A DNA stretch of 64,000 nucleotides from Lachnoclostridium phytofermentans ISDg (GCF_000018685.1 NC_010001.1:80001-144000), one strand, 5' to 3'. Shown: positions 19,198-28,654, counted from the first letter of the stretch. Translations and numbers: made by a program. Notes: a model not told the origin generated them from the sequence alone.

Positions 19198-20577
19198 ATG
19201 ATATCAAAAAGTATTTTAAATGCAGTACTCGCAAAAGCGTTATCTACAGGGGCAGATTTTGCTGAAGTATTTGCGGAAAGAACGTTAAGTAAAAATATCA
19301 GCATGATAGACAGTAAGGTAAGTGAAATTACGGATTCCTTATTGTCCGGTGTCGGAATTCGTATACTTATGGGAACAAGAAGTGTTTATGCCTCAACTAC
19401 CGATTTAAGTTATAGCGGTTTAATTAATTGCGCAGCGCAGGTAGCTTCTGCATTGTCTGGTGTACCAAATGGAAAAAGTATTCATTTAACAGAAAGAATT
19501 TTTGGTGACATTCATCCAATCCGTATTGTACCTTCCAGTGTTTCGAATGCACAGAAAATTGACCTTTTAAAAGAGGGCTATTTTAGTGCGAAGAATTACC
19601 ATAAAGAAATAGCTCAGGTCATGGGAAATATTCTTGATGTAGATCATAATATTATGATAGCAAATAGTGATGGACTTTATACAGAGGACCGTCAAGTAAG
19701 AACAAGAATGGTAATTTCAGCAATTGCAAGTAAAGATGGTGAAAACCAGACGGGATCTTTTGCTCCAGGTAGACGCATGGGACTTGAGATGTTTGATATG
19801 ATCTCCCCAAAGAGTATCGGTGAAAAGGCAGCAAAGCAAGCAATAACAATGCTTCATGCGGACTATTGCCCGGCAGGAAATTATCCGGTGGCAATTGAGA
19901 ACGGATTTGGAGGAGTTATCTTCCATGAGGCATGCGGTCACTCCTTAGAATCGTCTTCCGTTGCTCTTGGACAGTCCGTGTTTAGTAATAAATTAGGAAA
20001 GCAGATTGCGAATCCAAAAGTAACTGCAATAGATGACGGAACAATTTCAAATGCTTGGGGATCAATCAATGTAGACGATGAAGGAAATTCATCTAGAAGA
20101 AATGTTTTAATTGAAAATGGTATATTAAAATCGTATATGATAGATAAACTAGGTGGACGTCGTATGGGTATGGAAGCAACAGGTAACTGTAGACGTCAAA
20201 GCTATGCTTGGGAACCAACCTCACGTATGACTAATACAATGATTCTGGCTGGTCAGGATAAGAACGAAGATATTATATCCTCTATGGAGTATGGATTATA
20301 TGCTGCAGACATGGGTGGCGGATCAGTAAATCCGATTACCGGAGAATTCAACTTTTCTGTAAGAGAAGGTTACATGGTACGAGACGGTAAGATTTGTGAG
20401 CCAGTCCGTGGTGCTAGTCTAATTGGTAAAGGATCAGAGATTTTAATGAATATTGATATGGTCGGTACAAACCTTGCAACAGGACAGGGAATGTGCGGAT
20501 CCTCCAGTGGTAGTATACCAACGGATGTTGGTCAACCATTACTACGAGTATCATCAATTACGGTTGGTGGAAGGTAG
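19198..20577 (+). CDS. tldD: TldD-family metallopeptidase subunit
   Basis: This 459-residue protein is the metal-bearing subunit of the TldD/TldE protease, which trims unfolded or modified peptides (microcin B17 leader in E. coli) as a heterodimer. The zinc motif HEACGH lies near residue 242 (FHEACGHSLE), and the C-terminus has the family ending GSSSGSIPTDVGQPLLRV. Its length is normal. AAGGTAGGAG at 19180-19189 precedes the ATG. The partner tldE follows 196 bp downstream after two dispersed hairpin repeats, which could separate or modulate their expression. Confidence 0.92.
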   Translation: MISKSILNAVLAKALSTGADFAEVFAERTLSKNISMIDSKVSEITDSLLSGVGIRILMGTRSVYASTTDLSYSGLINCAAQVASALSGVPNGKSIHLTERIFGDIHPIRIVPSSVSNAQKIDLLKEGYFSAKNYHKEIAQVMGNILDVDHNIMIANSDGLYTEDRQVRTRMVISAIASKDGENQTGSFAPGRRMGLEMFDMISPKSIGEKAAKQAITMLHADYCPAGNYPVAIENGFGGVIFHEACGHSLESSSVALGQSVFSNKLGKQIANPKVTAIDDGTISNAWGSINVDDEGNSSRRNVLIENGILKSYMIDKLGGRRMGMEATGNCRRQSYAWEPTSRMTNTMILAGQDKNEDIISSMEYGLYAADMGGGSVNPITGEFNFSVREGYMVRDGKICEPVRGASLIGKGSEILMNIDMVGTNLATGQGMCGSSSGSIPTDVGQPLLRVSSITVGGR

Positions 20578-20609
20578 TACGAAATAATAGGTAGCTTACA
20601 CTTCTTATT

Positions 20610-20645
20610 CATGACAAGGAAATGTTCGCGAAACGTGCTTTTTAT
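20610..20645. repeat. Dispersed hairpin repeat, copy B
   Basis: CATGACAAGGAAATGTTCGC and then GAAACGTGCTTTTTAT. The right arm is degraded relative to copy A at 10891. It lies between tldD and tldE. Confidence 0.65.
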
Positions 20646-20649
20646 AATA

Positions 20650-20688
20650 CATGACAAGGAATCGTTAGCGAAGCGTGTTATTTCCTGT
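20650..20688. repeat. Dispersed hairpin repeat, copy C
   Basis: CATGACAAGGAATCGTTAGC and then GAAGCGTGTTATTTCCTGT. It lies in tandem with copy B, 40 bp apart start to start. Differences between the arms partly compensate each other (AGGAAT against ATTTCCT), which points to selection for pairing. Confidence 0.65.
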
Positions 20689-20773
20689 ATATAGCATATC
20701 ACATTGGTATGTAGGTGTGGTATGAAAGTGTTAATATAAACTTAGATCGAAAATAGAGGTTAGGAGGAACGCT

Positions 20774-22117
20774 ATGAATTATAATGAATTTAAACAAGCA
20801 GTGATTGAAGCAGCAAAAGAGGCTGGTTTAACGGAATATGAGCTTTATTATAGTATGACGTCTAGTATTGATACCGAGATTCATAAGGAAGATGTTAAAA
20901 GCTTTAGTAGTAGTAAAAATGGTGGTGCATGCTTTCGTTGCATCATAAATGGGAAAATGGGATATGCAGCAACCGAAAAATACGATGAAGAAGAAGCGAG
21001 AAATATTATCATAAGAGCAATGGATAATGCTTCATCAATTGAAAGTGAAGATGAAGTAGTTCTTTATGGTGAGAGAGACACTTATGAACAGGTTACAAAA
21101 AAAGCTGAGACTCTTCCGAGTGCAGATTTATTAATAGAAAAAGCGATTGCATGTAATAAAGCAACTTATGAGCAGGATTCACGTGTCATTGATGCAACAG
21201 AAAGTGGAGCATTTGCATCTACCGTAAGTGTTAGCATCTATAATTCTAAGGGTCTTGACTTAAATCATGAAGTATCGCTATCTGCTGTTTATTCAGTAGC
21301 TGTTATAGAAGAAAAAGAAGAAATGTTAGATTCCTTCGATTTTCAATTAGGAAATATGGAAGCCGTTAATGTAAATAAAGTTGCAAAGAAAGCGGTAGAG
21401 GGTGCAGTAGAGCAAATCGGTGCTGTTAAAGCAGCTTCTGGTAAGACTAGGGTTGTATTTTCAGAAAAGATGATGGCAACTATGCTTTCTACCTTTGCAG
21501 AAATTTTTTCCGCGGAAAATGCACAAAAGGGATTATCTTTATTACAGAGTAAGGAAAATACTGCAATTGCCTCGGATGTTGTAACGATTGTGGATGATCC
21601 TTTTTATTTAGGTTCCACACTCCAGATGCCATTTGATGCAGAAGGTGTTGCTACCTTTACCAAAGAAATAGTTAAGGATGGAAGGCTTAACACACTTCTT
21701 TATAATTTAAAAACTGCGAAAAAGGCAGGAATTAAGAGTACAGGAAATGCTTCTAAATCAACATACTCCTCAAGTGTATCCACACTCCCATATTATTTTT
21801 ATATAAAACCAAGCAGTAAAACAAAAGAAGAATTATTTACTATAGCAGGAGATGGGTTATACATCACAGAACTTCAGGGTATGCACGCAGGAGCAAATCC
21901 AACTACGGGTGATTTTTCATTAGGAGCTTCCGGATTTATTATCAAGGACGGAAAGAAGGGAAGTTGTGTAAAAGGATTTACAGTAGCAGGTAATTTCTAT
22001 AAGCTTCTTCATAGTATTGAAGCAATTTCTAATGAGCTTGAGTTTATTCTTCCGAAGGGTCTAAGCAGTTTTGGAGCACCATGTGTCCTAGTATCAGAAC
22101 TGTCAATCGCAGGATAA
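20774..22117 (+). CDS. pmbA: TldE/PmbA-family subunit
   Basis: The 447-residue protein is the non-catalytic partner of TldD. It lacks HExxxH but shares the fold, with the conserved C-terminal half FTVAGNF and an ALGNAS-like segment (TGNASKSTYSSS near 318). The residues MHAGANPTTGDFSLGASG near 376-393 are the signature shared by PmbA proteins. GGAGGAAC lies 5 bp before the ATG. The protein should assemble with the product of 19198-20577 into a protease with a cavity-enclosed active site. Confidence 0.9.
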   Translation: MNYNEFKQAVIEAAKEAGLTEYELYYSMTSSIDTEIHKEDVKSFSSSKNGGACFRCIINGKMGYAATEKYDEEEARNIIIRAMDNASSIESEDEVVLYGERDTYEQVTKKAETLPSADLLIEKAIACNKATYEQDSRVIDATESGAFASTVSVSIYNSKGLDLNHEVSLSAVYSVAVIEEKEEMLDSFDFQLGNMEAVNVNKVAKKAVEGAVEQIGAVKAASGKTRVVFSEKMMATMLSTFAEIFSAENAQKGLSLLQSKENTAIASDVVTIVDDPFYLGSTLQMPFDAEGVATFTKEIVKDGRLNTLLYNLKTAKKAGIKSTGNASKSTYSSSVSTLPYYFYIKPSSKTKEELFTIAGDGLYITELQGMHAGANPTTGDFSLGASGFIIKDGKKGSCVKGFTVAGNFYKLLHSIEAISNELEFILPKGLSSFGAPCVLVSELSIAG

Positions 22118-22255
22118 TAAAAAAATAACCGTAATTTGTTGCTGTAATGCGCTTATTCCGTTGACTAAATCAACCTAGATGCTATACTAATCTTCAAAGC
22201 ACAACATCAGTAATATAGAGTGAGATGTTGTATGAAGGACATGAGGGTTACAGTA

Positions 22256-23299
22256 ATGAGGATAACAAGGGGGAAAAAAGAAAAGAGTGCGGAGATAATT
22301 GGATGGAGGAAGAAACTTCTATTCGGTTGTGTTTTTTTGCTTGCTACCCTTGTATTGGCAGTCGTATTTGCACCTTTTATATTGGTATATTACATTACAA
22401 GAGGACCAGTCCTTTACCAAGTGGAAGCTTCTTTTGATCATCCGTTACAAGAGGTTTATAAGGCTTCGGATTTTTTATTGGAAGATAAGATGCTTCCTAT
22501 TAGAACTCAAGATGGTTTCTCCTTATGGGCATCTGAAATAGAGGTTGAGAATCCAAAAGCTATTGTTATCTATCTGACGGATCTCAAGCAACCTTCTATC
22601 ACATATTTTTATGGTCATGCAAAATGGATGAAGGATAATGGGTATGCCTCGATACTATTAGAAACTAGAGGTCACGGAGAAAGTGATGGTGACGTAATAG
22701 GCCTTGGTTATACTGAAGTTAATGATGTAAAGGCTGTTGTCGAATATATACAGAAACAGGAATGCTATCGAGATGTTCCAATTGTTCTTCAAGGATTTTC
22801 TATGGGTGGAGCAGTTGCAATTAATGCCTTTGGGCAAATACCTGAAATTGATGCATTGATTGCGATGTCTGCTTATACGAGTACTGAAGATGCTATGATT
22901 GATTCGATGAGGGATCATGGAGTTCCAGAGTTCCTATGTAAAATTGAGCGCCCATTAATTAAGTTTGCTTTGTCCATAGTGTTTGGAAGAGACGCTGTAG
23001 AGACATTAAAGCCAATTGAACAGATTAAGAACGCGAATGATCGCCCCGTATTTTTTATTTCCAGCAAAGAGGATTTGAAAGTTTCATTAGAGAATATCAG
23101 ACGATTTCGAGAAGTCAATCCTGAGGCGGAATACTGGGTAAGAGACTCTGCGGCACATTTAGATATTGATGATAACGATTTTACTAATGTAGAAAAAGAT
23201 ACGGAATATTGTAATCGAATCTTAGATTTTTTAGACAAAGTTAAAAAAGCAAAGCAAAACGTCCTGAGCATGACGAAAAAGGCTTATTTTTTATTGTAA
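22256..23299 (+). CDS. Membrane-anchored alpha/beta hydrolase
   Basis: The 347-residue product has one N-terminal membrane helix (about residues 20-45) and then a serine hydrolase domain of the BD-FAE/YqkD type. The nucleophile elbow GFSMGG is near residue 192, the acid is in SSKEDLK and the histidine in AAHLDID. The oxyanion region is near RGHGESDGD. The exported or membrane-facing domain probably cleaves esters or peptides; its substrate is unknown. In-frame starts at GTG 22220 and ATG 22232 are possible; 22256 has the best Shine-Dalgarno (GAGGG). It stands alone before the GntR-type operon. Confidence 0.8.
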   Translation: MRITRGKKEKSAEIIGWRKKLLFGCVFLLATLVLAVVFAPFILVYYITRGPVLYQVEASFDHPLQEVYKASDFLLEDKMLPIRTQDGFSLWASEIEVENPKAIVIYLTDLKQPSITYFYGHAKWMKDNGYASILLETRGHGESDGDVIGLGYTEVNDVKAVVEYIQKQECYRDVPIVLQGFSMGGAVAINAFGQIPEIDALIAMSAYTSTEDAMIDSMRDHGVPEFLCKIERPLIKFALSIVFGRDAVETLKPIEQIKNANDRPVFFISSKEDLKVSLENIRRFREVNPEAEYWVRDSAAHLDIDDNDFTNVEKDTEYCNRILDFLDKVKKAKQNVLSMTKKAYFLL

Positions 23300-23325
23300 A
23301 AAAGTATGTGATTTCTAAAAAATAG

Positions 23326-23373
23326 TTGTAATTTGTATCGTTTGTATTATAATATATAATACAAACGATACAA
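23326..23373 (+). promoter_or_regulatory. Promoter and 18-bp palindromic operator of the GntR/YtrA operon
   Basis: TTGTATCGTTTGTATTAT (23333-23350) is repeated in perfect inverted form at 23356-23373 with a 5-bp spacer. It overlaps -35/-10 candidates: TTGTAT at 23333 with TATAAT at 23355 (16 bp apart), and TTGTAA at 23326 with TATAAT at 23348. An operator overlapping its own promoter fits autoregulation by the adjacent GntR protein. Confidence 0.8.
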
Positions 23374-23426
23374 GTAAAATCTGGAAGATAGTTTTTTATT
23401 CCAGTTGAATACCAGGAGGTGATTTC

Positions 23427-23810
23427 ATGTTACTTGCTCTTGATTTTTCAAGTGATGTACCAATTTATCTACAGATACGAAATCAAATTGTGCTGGGAAT
23501 TTCTCAGGGTAAATTATTGCCTGGAGAAAAGCTTCCCACAATTCGTTGCTTAGCCAACGAAATCGGCGTGAATACGATGACAGTAAATAAGGCATACCAA
23601 GTTCTAAAACAAGAGGGCTATATTACAGCAGATCGTCGTAGCGGCGCTATGGTTAAGGTAAGAGAGAGCGATACGTTAGGGTGGAAAGAGAAACAGATTG
23701 AAGATTTACGGTTGGTAATTTCTGAAATTAAGTTATGTGGGATAGAAAAGGAAGAATTACTTAAAAAATGTGACTTATTCTATGAGGAGGTATCTCGTCA
23801 TGATCGTTAA
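23427..23810 (+). CDS. GntR-family (YtrA subfamily) transcriptional regulator
   Basis: This 127-residue protein has an N-terminal winged helix-turn-helix (IYLQIRNQIVLGI and GEKLPTIRCLANEIGVNTMT, about 11-58) and the short C-terminal dimerisation helix pair typical of the YtrA subfamily. The ligand-binding domain of larger GntR proteins is absent. YtrA proteins usually repress adjacent transporter or membrane protein operons and respond to envelope stress. AGGAGGTGATTTC precedes the ATG. A perfect 18-bp palindrome lies over the promoter. The downstream membrane protein gene overlaps it by 11 bp and so belongs to the same operon. Confidence 0.9.
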   Translation: MLLALDFSSDVPIYLQIRNQIVLGISQGKLLPGEKLPTIRCLANEIGVNTMTVNKAYQVLKQEGYITADRRSGAMVKVRESDTLGWKEKQIEDLRLVISEIKLCGIEKEELLKKCDLFYEEVSRHDR

Positions 23811-24237
23811 TATTATCATGTTGATTTCAATGTTGCCAATACTACCAATTATTTATTATCTTATGATAAATGAGGCAGAACCTAAGAAGAATATTGTATT
23901 AGGGGTAACACTTCCTGCAGAGCAACTAGATAACTCTACAGTTTTACAAATTATTGCAAGATACAAAAAGGAATTAAGGATATGGACAGTGTGTTTGCTT
24001 CCTGTTTTAATTCTACCTTTTTTCATAAAGAGTTTCGCAATAGGATTTTCTATTCAGATGCTTTGGGTACTTATAGTTGCTATGTTAAGCTTCTATCCAT
24101 TTGCGAAGTATAATATGCAATTATCTAAATTAAAAAAAGACCGCGAGTGGGGCGTGACTTATACGAATACGGTTGTTGTTGACATGAAAGCAGCCAGAGA
24201 AATTCAAGTAAGGGGGCTAACTATTTGGTATCTTTAA
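23800..24237 (+). pseudogene. N-terminal part of a split DUF1648/DUF5808-like membrane protein
   Basis: The 145-residue frame starts at an ATG with GAGGAGG 9 bp upstream and overlaps the regulator gene by 11 bp. It has membrane helices at about 3-20, 65-85 and 88-105, then YPFAKYNMQLSKLKKDREW, which matches the N-terminal half of clostridial proteins carrying DUF1648 and DUF5808. In that family the chain continues into a PTHF-containing segment. Here it stops after TIWYL, and the C-terminal half restarts 7 bp later in another frame. About 80-100 residues of the family seem to be missing at the junction, so the gene is probably broken rather than two genes. Confidence 0.6.
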
Positions 24238-24244
24238 TACTACC

Positions 24245-25003
24245 ATGACGAGAATACGTCGCAAAGCATGGAATGATTGCTTTTTGAGTTTAGCGGTATG
24301 CAACACTGTTTATGTAGTTATCACTTACTTTTACTTAAATAACAAAATGATATCTACGATGAGTTTTATGCTATCCACTATGATTTATTCCGTTGTTATA
24401 GTATTTATCAGTATATATAGTGAATTAAAAGTACGAAAGTTACAAAGAAAGTACAGTATGGATCAGCCCATGGATGTCGTGGTGGATGATGATAGTAACT
24501 GGATTTTTGGTATGCTTTATTATAATCCAAGAGATAAACATACGCTTATAGCAAAACGAGTTGGTATGGGTACGACATGTAATCTTGCTACAAAAGCAGG
24601 TAAAGTTTTAGCAGGTTTCGTTATCATTGCCTTGTTATCAATTCCTTTATCTTGTGTATGGATATTCTTCGAAGAATTTACACCCATATCATTACAGGTG
24701 GAAAATCATGAATTAATAGCCACTCATCTAAAAGAAGAGTATAAGATACCTCTGGATGAGATCATTGAGATAGAGTATTTGACATCCTTGCCTAGGACAT
24801 CAAAAAACGTTGGTACTGGTTTGGATAATCTTTATAAGGGTGATTTTTCAGTCAAAGGTTATGGAAGCTGTGAGGTTTTCTTAAATCCGGAGACGGAGGC
24901 ATTTCTTGTTCTTCATACGAAAGAAGAGACTTACATCTTCAGTGATGAGACTACGGAGAAAACCATAGAGGTATATAAGAAATTAAAGGAAGTAGTTCAG
25001 TAA
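24245..25003 (+). pseudogene. C-terminal part of the split DUF5808-like membrane protein
   Basis: The 252-residue frame has no ribosome-binding site before its ATG, consistent with an internal fragment. It contains helices at about 12-30, 38-58 and 115-137. The DUF5808 signature region is SNWIFGMLYYNPRDKHTLIA with a following G-G-N pattern (GMGTTCNLATKAG). A C-terminal soluble domain of PH-like character follows. The family normally joins this to the preceding half in one chain of about 400-500 residues. The start of this fragment, CATGACGAGAATACGTCGCA, resembles the left part of the dispersed hairpin repeat, so a repeat may have been involved in the rearrangement. Confidence 0.6.
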
Positions 25004-25024
25004 TATTCACATCGGCGTGATGAA

Positions 25025-25063
25025 TCCACAGGAGCTTATGAATTAAGCCTCTGTGGATTTTTT
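25025..25063 (+). terminator. Terminator after the YtrA operon
   Basis: TCCACAGGAGC pairs with GCCTCTGTGGA and is followed by TTTTTTT. Confidence 0.9.
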
Positions 25064-25130
25064 TATTGTGTAATTAGCTTACTGTTTTTTATTGTGCATT
25101 AGCTTAACGCTTTATTTATTGTGTATATAG
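25061..25130 (+). repeat. Three degenerate direct repeats TTTATTGTG-n-ATTAGCTTA
   Basis: TTTATTGTGTAATTAGCTTA, TTTATTGTGCATTAGCTTA and TTTATTGTGTATATAGG follow one another at about 27-29 bp spacing just after the terminator. They code for nothing obvious. The rest of the gap up to 25369 has no supported gene. Confidence 0.5.
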
Positions 25131-25369
25131 GTTGTCATTTATTATTTTCTATTACATACTGGTTCAAATTTTTTATGTGTCAGACATATTAATTTATGAA
25201 AACATTACTTTTTTCACATCTGTTGTTCTCTCTTTTGGCACTATCAGAGGGAAGTGCTAAATGATACAATTATTTTGTAAAGTTCTTAAGGAGTCAGGAA
25301 TAAAGTAGTTAGGTTGGAAAACAGGTTTCAACCGGTTGTGAAGCGAACGACACTCCATCATTTTTAAGG

Positions 25370-25383
25370 GGCGCTAAAGTGCC
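25370..25383 (+). promoter_or_regulatory. Leader hairpin before the ABC-2 operon
   Basis: GGCGCTAAAGTGCC forms a 6-bp stem (one G-U pair) with a two-base loop, followed by AGAAGTGAGG and the start codon at 25399. The layout is the same as at 31388 and, on the minus strand, at 11766. Confidence 0.65.
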
Positions 25384-25398
25384 AGAAGTGAGGTTAGA

Positions 25399-26172
25399 AT
25401 GGATGAAATTATTGTAAAACTTGAGGGATTAGCAAAACGCTTTGATACAAAAGTTGCTGTGGATTTTGTAAACCTGGAAATAAAAAAAGGTGAAATCTTT
25501 GGCCTTCTTGGACCAAACGGTGCAGGGAAAAGTACCACTATGAATATGATTTGTACTTTGGTGAAACCTACCTCCGGACAGATTGAACTGTTTGGTAGTG
25601 ATATAAAAAAAGAGGAGAGGAAGAGCTTATCAAGAATAGGGTATGTTCCGCAAGATTTGGCGATTCATGAGGCCCTAAGGGCTTGGGAGAATGTAGAATT
25701 ATTTGCCTCTTTATACGGCATAAAGGGAGAAGAATTAAAAAAAGCAGTGGACAATTCGCTTGACTTCGTTGGTTTATCAGAGCATAGAAAGGGGCTTCCA
25801 AAAAACTTTTCTAGTGGTATGAAGAGAAGGTTAAACATTGCCTGCGCATTGGGGCATCATCCAGAACTGCTTATATTAGATGAACCTACCGTAGGAATTG
25901 ACCCACAGTCTCGCAACTTTATACTAGAAAAGATAAAATATCTAAATAAAATGGGTGTTACAGTGCTCTATACAAGTCATTATATGGAGGAGATTGAAGC
26001 AATTTGTACACGACTTGCTATTATGGATAATGGAAAAGTGATTGCCTGCGGTACAAAAGAGGAGTTGGTTCAGTTGGTTTCTGATGATCCAATGAGTGAA
26101 ATAAGCCTAGAGCAAATCTTCTTAACACTAACAGGGAAGAAGCTTCGGGATTATGCGGAAGGAGAAATGTAA
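25399..26172 (+). CDS. ABC-2 type transporter, ATP-binding protein
   Basis: This 257-residue nucleotide-binding protein has Walker A GPNGAGKST near residue 39, a Q-loop near VPQDLA, signature FSSGMKRR near 138 and Walker B LLILDEP near 157, with the H-loop in YTSHYMEEIE. It belongs to the CcmA/drug or lantibiotic type that pairs with two ABC-2 permeases, which are the next two genes. GAGGTTAG precedes the ATG. It overlaps the first permease's longer possible start, so expression is coupled. The pump probably exports a peptide or drug, or acts in envelope defence under the two-component system downstream. Confidence 0.92.
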   Translation: MDEIIVKLEGLAKRFDTKVAVDFVNLEIKKGEIFGLLGPNGAGKSTTMNMICTLVKPTSGQIELFGSDIKKEERKSLSRIGYVPQDLAIHEALRAWENVELFASLYGIKGEELKKAVDNSLDFVGLSEHRKGLPKNFSSGMKRRLNIACALGHHPELLILDEPTVGIDPQSRNFILEKIKYLNKMGVTVLYTSHYMEEIEAICTRLAIMDNGKVIACGTKEELVQLVSDDPMSEISLEQIFLTLTGKKLRDYAEGEM

Positions 26173-26173
26173 T

Positions 26174-27232
26174 ATGCTTACGTATCTCGTTAAAAATAAT
26201 ATGAAGCTTATTCTTCGCGGGAAATTAATCTTTATAATGATGATTCTTATGCCAGTATTTTTAATCACCTTATTATCCAGTACATTTGATAGTATGTTAA
26301 ATGTTAATTATAGCTTAAAAGAATATGAAGTAGGATATGCAGTATCAGAAGATAGCTATATTCATCCCATGCTAGAAACTATGAAAACAGTCGGAGCTAA
26401 GAGTAAACTTAAGCTTATTCCGTATACAAAGGAGGTTGGATTAGAAAAGGTAAATGATCAAACCTTAGATTTATATGTTGAATTTGGTACGAAGGAATAT
26501 GTTATCTATCAAACAGAAGAAACGAAAGCAGCAACAATGATACTTAAGAGTGTCATGTCTTCCTTAATGCAAAAAGATTCCATTCAAGAAGCTGTTTACC
26601 GTGTGGAAGATATCCCTGCAAATCCAATTCCAGCGGCAAAGAACTATTATGGAATTGTTGAGATCGTTTACTTTATGTGGTGCGGAATTTTATCCATCTC
26701 GGCGGTCATTAATAGTGAGCGAAAAGGGCAAATCCGCAGCCGAATGAAAATGTCTCCTACCAGTACAGCTTCTCTCTATCTTGGAAAATTCATACCATGT
26801 GTTATGGTACTGTGTATTCAGATGGGCATTGCAATGATTATTACCTTCTTCACACTTGGAATTGACTGGGGGGAGAAGATTTATTTAAGTTTAGGGATAC
26901 TATTCCTGCAAAGTATGGCAGTCAGTGCTTTTAGTATTATGCTGTATCATATATTTCAGAATGTAGCAGCAGCGATTGTATCATGTTTTATCATTGTTTT
27001 TGGTTGGGGATTGTTTGGAGGCTCTTTCCAAACGTATATGTTTACGACTACAAGTGATACAATGGCAGCAATATCACCAATCTATTATCTGAACCGTACT
27101 TTAGTTGAATACTCCACAAGAGGATCTAGTGAGTATGCTCTTCCCTGTGTTTTTATATTGTTAACGATGATATTGATTGGTAGTACAGTTTCGATATTAC
27201 TATGCAAATTTGGTAAGGGGGAGAGGGTATGA
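26174..27232 (+). CDS. ABC-2 type transporter permease
   Basis: The 352-residue membrane protein has the ABC-2 permease plan: one N-terminal helix (about 18-38), a large extracytoplasmic domain to about 165 and five C-terminal helices. The ATG at 26174 is chosen because AAGGAG lies 10 bp upstream; a start at 26153 would sit inside the ATPase gene. It overlaps the second permease by 4 bp (ATGA). With the ATPase at 25399 and the next gene it forms a heterodimeric permease exporter. Confidence 0.88.
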   Translation: MLTYLVKNNMKLILRGKLIFIMMILMPVFLITLLSSTFDSMLNVNYSLKEYEVGYAVSEDSYIHPMLETMKTVGAKSKLKLIPYTKEVGLEKVNDQTLDLYVEFGTKEYVIYQTEETKAATMILKSVMSSLMQKDSIQEAVYRVEDIPANPIPAAKNYYGIVEIVYFMWCGILSISAVINSERKGQIRSRMKMSPTSTASLYLGKFIPCVMVLCIQMGIAMIITFFTLGIDWGEKIYLSLGILFLQSMAVSAFSIMLYHIFQNVAAAIVSCFIIVFGWGLFGGSFQTYMFTTTSDTMAAISPIYYLNRTLVEYSTRGSSEYALPCVFILLTMILIGSTVSILLCKFGKGERV

Positions 27233-28488
27233 CCGGATTTTTTACAATGTTTAAGGCAAATGTTAGGTTATTGTTACGAAACAAAGGCTTTGTTTGCTGT
27301 ATTTTTTTTCTTCCATTGTTGACATTACTTTGGTTAGCAATGCCGCTTAAATACCCAATAGAATCTGAAGGTATTAATATCATAGAAGTAGAAGCAGGAG
27401 AGAGGATATTGCTTTCCATGGTGGATATTGAACTCTCAATAAAGGTATATGATGCATCGGATTCTAAAAGCTCTCAGTACTTATTAGATGGCTTGTTAGA
27501 TACTGGCGGTTACAGCGTCTATCGCGAAAAGGTAACCGATAAGACAATAGCACAGATAAAAGAAGAGGCTACCTTGACTGCAAATCGAAGTAATCTTGGA
27601 ATCCAGCTATATTTACCCAAGGATTTTGAGGAACGTATTTTAAGTGGAGAATATAAAGAGGCTATCTTAGTTTTAAAGAGTAATGAGGATGAGAGGATTC
27701 CCCTTTTGTATGAAAATCTGAATCGATTGGTTGGTGATATGGTAGAGCTTTCTCATATAGAGCCGCCCACAAAGGAGGATAGTATTCGTAGCTATCATGA
27801 ATTATTGGAGGCCAAGGATGGAAGTATCGAGAATAGAGTAGAAACAGTTTCCACAAAAAACAGTAGGGTGATTACAGCTAAGGAACGGCATCAGAAAGAG
27901 AACTTTGGTTATACAATATCTTTTCTGTCCTTATCTTCTTTATTAATCGGTGTATTTATTACAGGAATATTCCTAAAGGAAAAGGAGTATCAAGTTCTTA
28001 AAAGAATTACTTTAACCCAAACAAAGATTGCTGGTTATGGTTTAGCTAAAATTATTCTAATAATCCCTACTACAATGCTGCAGACCGGTATATATCTCCT
28101 TGGTCTAAATACATTTGTGAAGGCAGATATTGGAGTCAATAATTCAGAGTTTACTTTGATGGCGTTTGGGATTGGATTTACGTTTCAGCTGCTTAGCATC
28201 ACTCTTGGAACCTTATTTGATAATATCCTAACCGTGAGTTATGTTGCTTTCTTTGCATGGGTATTTACCAGTACGCTTTCCGGTCTTTACTTTCCTGTGG
28301 AAAAGGCGTCGTCTTTGATAAAATCGCTATCCTATTTAATGCCACAATCATGGACCATACGTTTTTTTGATGGTATAAAGGGAGCAAATACTGGGATTTA
28401 TTCTATGTTTATCTTAATTATGCTGGCATTTTGTATTGTATTTTTAAGCATTGGTGTATTTGGTTTAAAAATTACAGAAAAGGAATGA
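27229..28488 (+). CDS. ABC-2 type transporter permease
   Basis: The 419-residue second permease of the exporter has an N-terminal helix (about 17-36), an extracytoplasmic domain of some 190 residues and a C-terminal block of six helices. The GxxFPxE-like motif SGLYFPVEKASS near 362 is typical of ABC-2 permeases. Its start overlaps the previous stop by 4 bp. A hairpin 70 bp downstream (28556-28591) closes the operon. The adjacent two-component system in the same direction probably controls it, as is common for LiaRS- or BceRS-like neighbours, though this is inferred from position only. Confidence 0.88.
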   Translation: MTGFFTMFKANVRLLLRNKGFVCCIFFLPLLTLLWLAMPLKYPIESEGINIIEVEAGERILLSMVDIELSIKVYDASDSKSSQYLLDGLLDTGGYSVYREKVTDKTIAQIKEEATLTANRSNLGIQLYLPKDFEERILSGEYKEAILVLKSNEDERIPLLYENLNRLVGDMVELSHIEPPTKEDSIRSYHELLEAKDGSIENRVETVSTKNSRVITAKERHQKENFGYTISFLSLSSLLIGVFITGIFLKEKEYQVLKRITLTQTKIAGYGLAKIILIIPTTMLQTGIYLLGLNTFVKADIGVNNSEFTLMAFGIGFTFQLLSITLGTLFDNILTVSYVAFFAWVFTSTLSGLYFPVEKASSLIKSLSYLMPQSWTIRFFDGIKGANTGIYSMFILIMLAFCIVFLSIGVFGLKITEKE

Positions 28489-28555
28489 TTAGAAGCTTTA
28501 AATTATTTACTTTACAAAGTACGGAATAGACTTTTTATGAAAATATATAGAAACT

Positions 28556-28591
28556 AAGAAGGAGCGAAGGTGGTGTCATACTTCGCTTCTT
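28556..28591 (+). terminator. Hairpin terminator of the ABC-2 operon
   Basis: AAGAA-gga-GCGAAG pairs with CTTCGC-TTCTT around an 11-nt loop, followed by a short AT-rich tract (ATTATAG) without a long T-run. Confidence 0.6.
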
Positions 28592-28654
28592 ATTATAGTA
28601 CAGTAATTATCAGAATAACTGTGATAAGATAAAAAAATTAGCGCAAAACCATGT

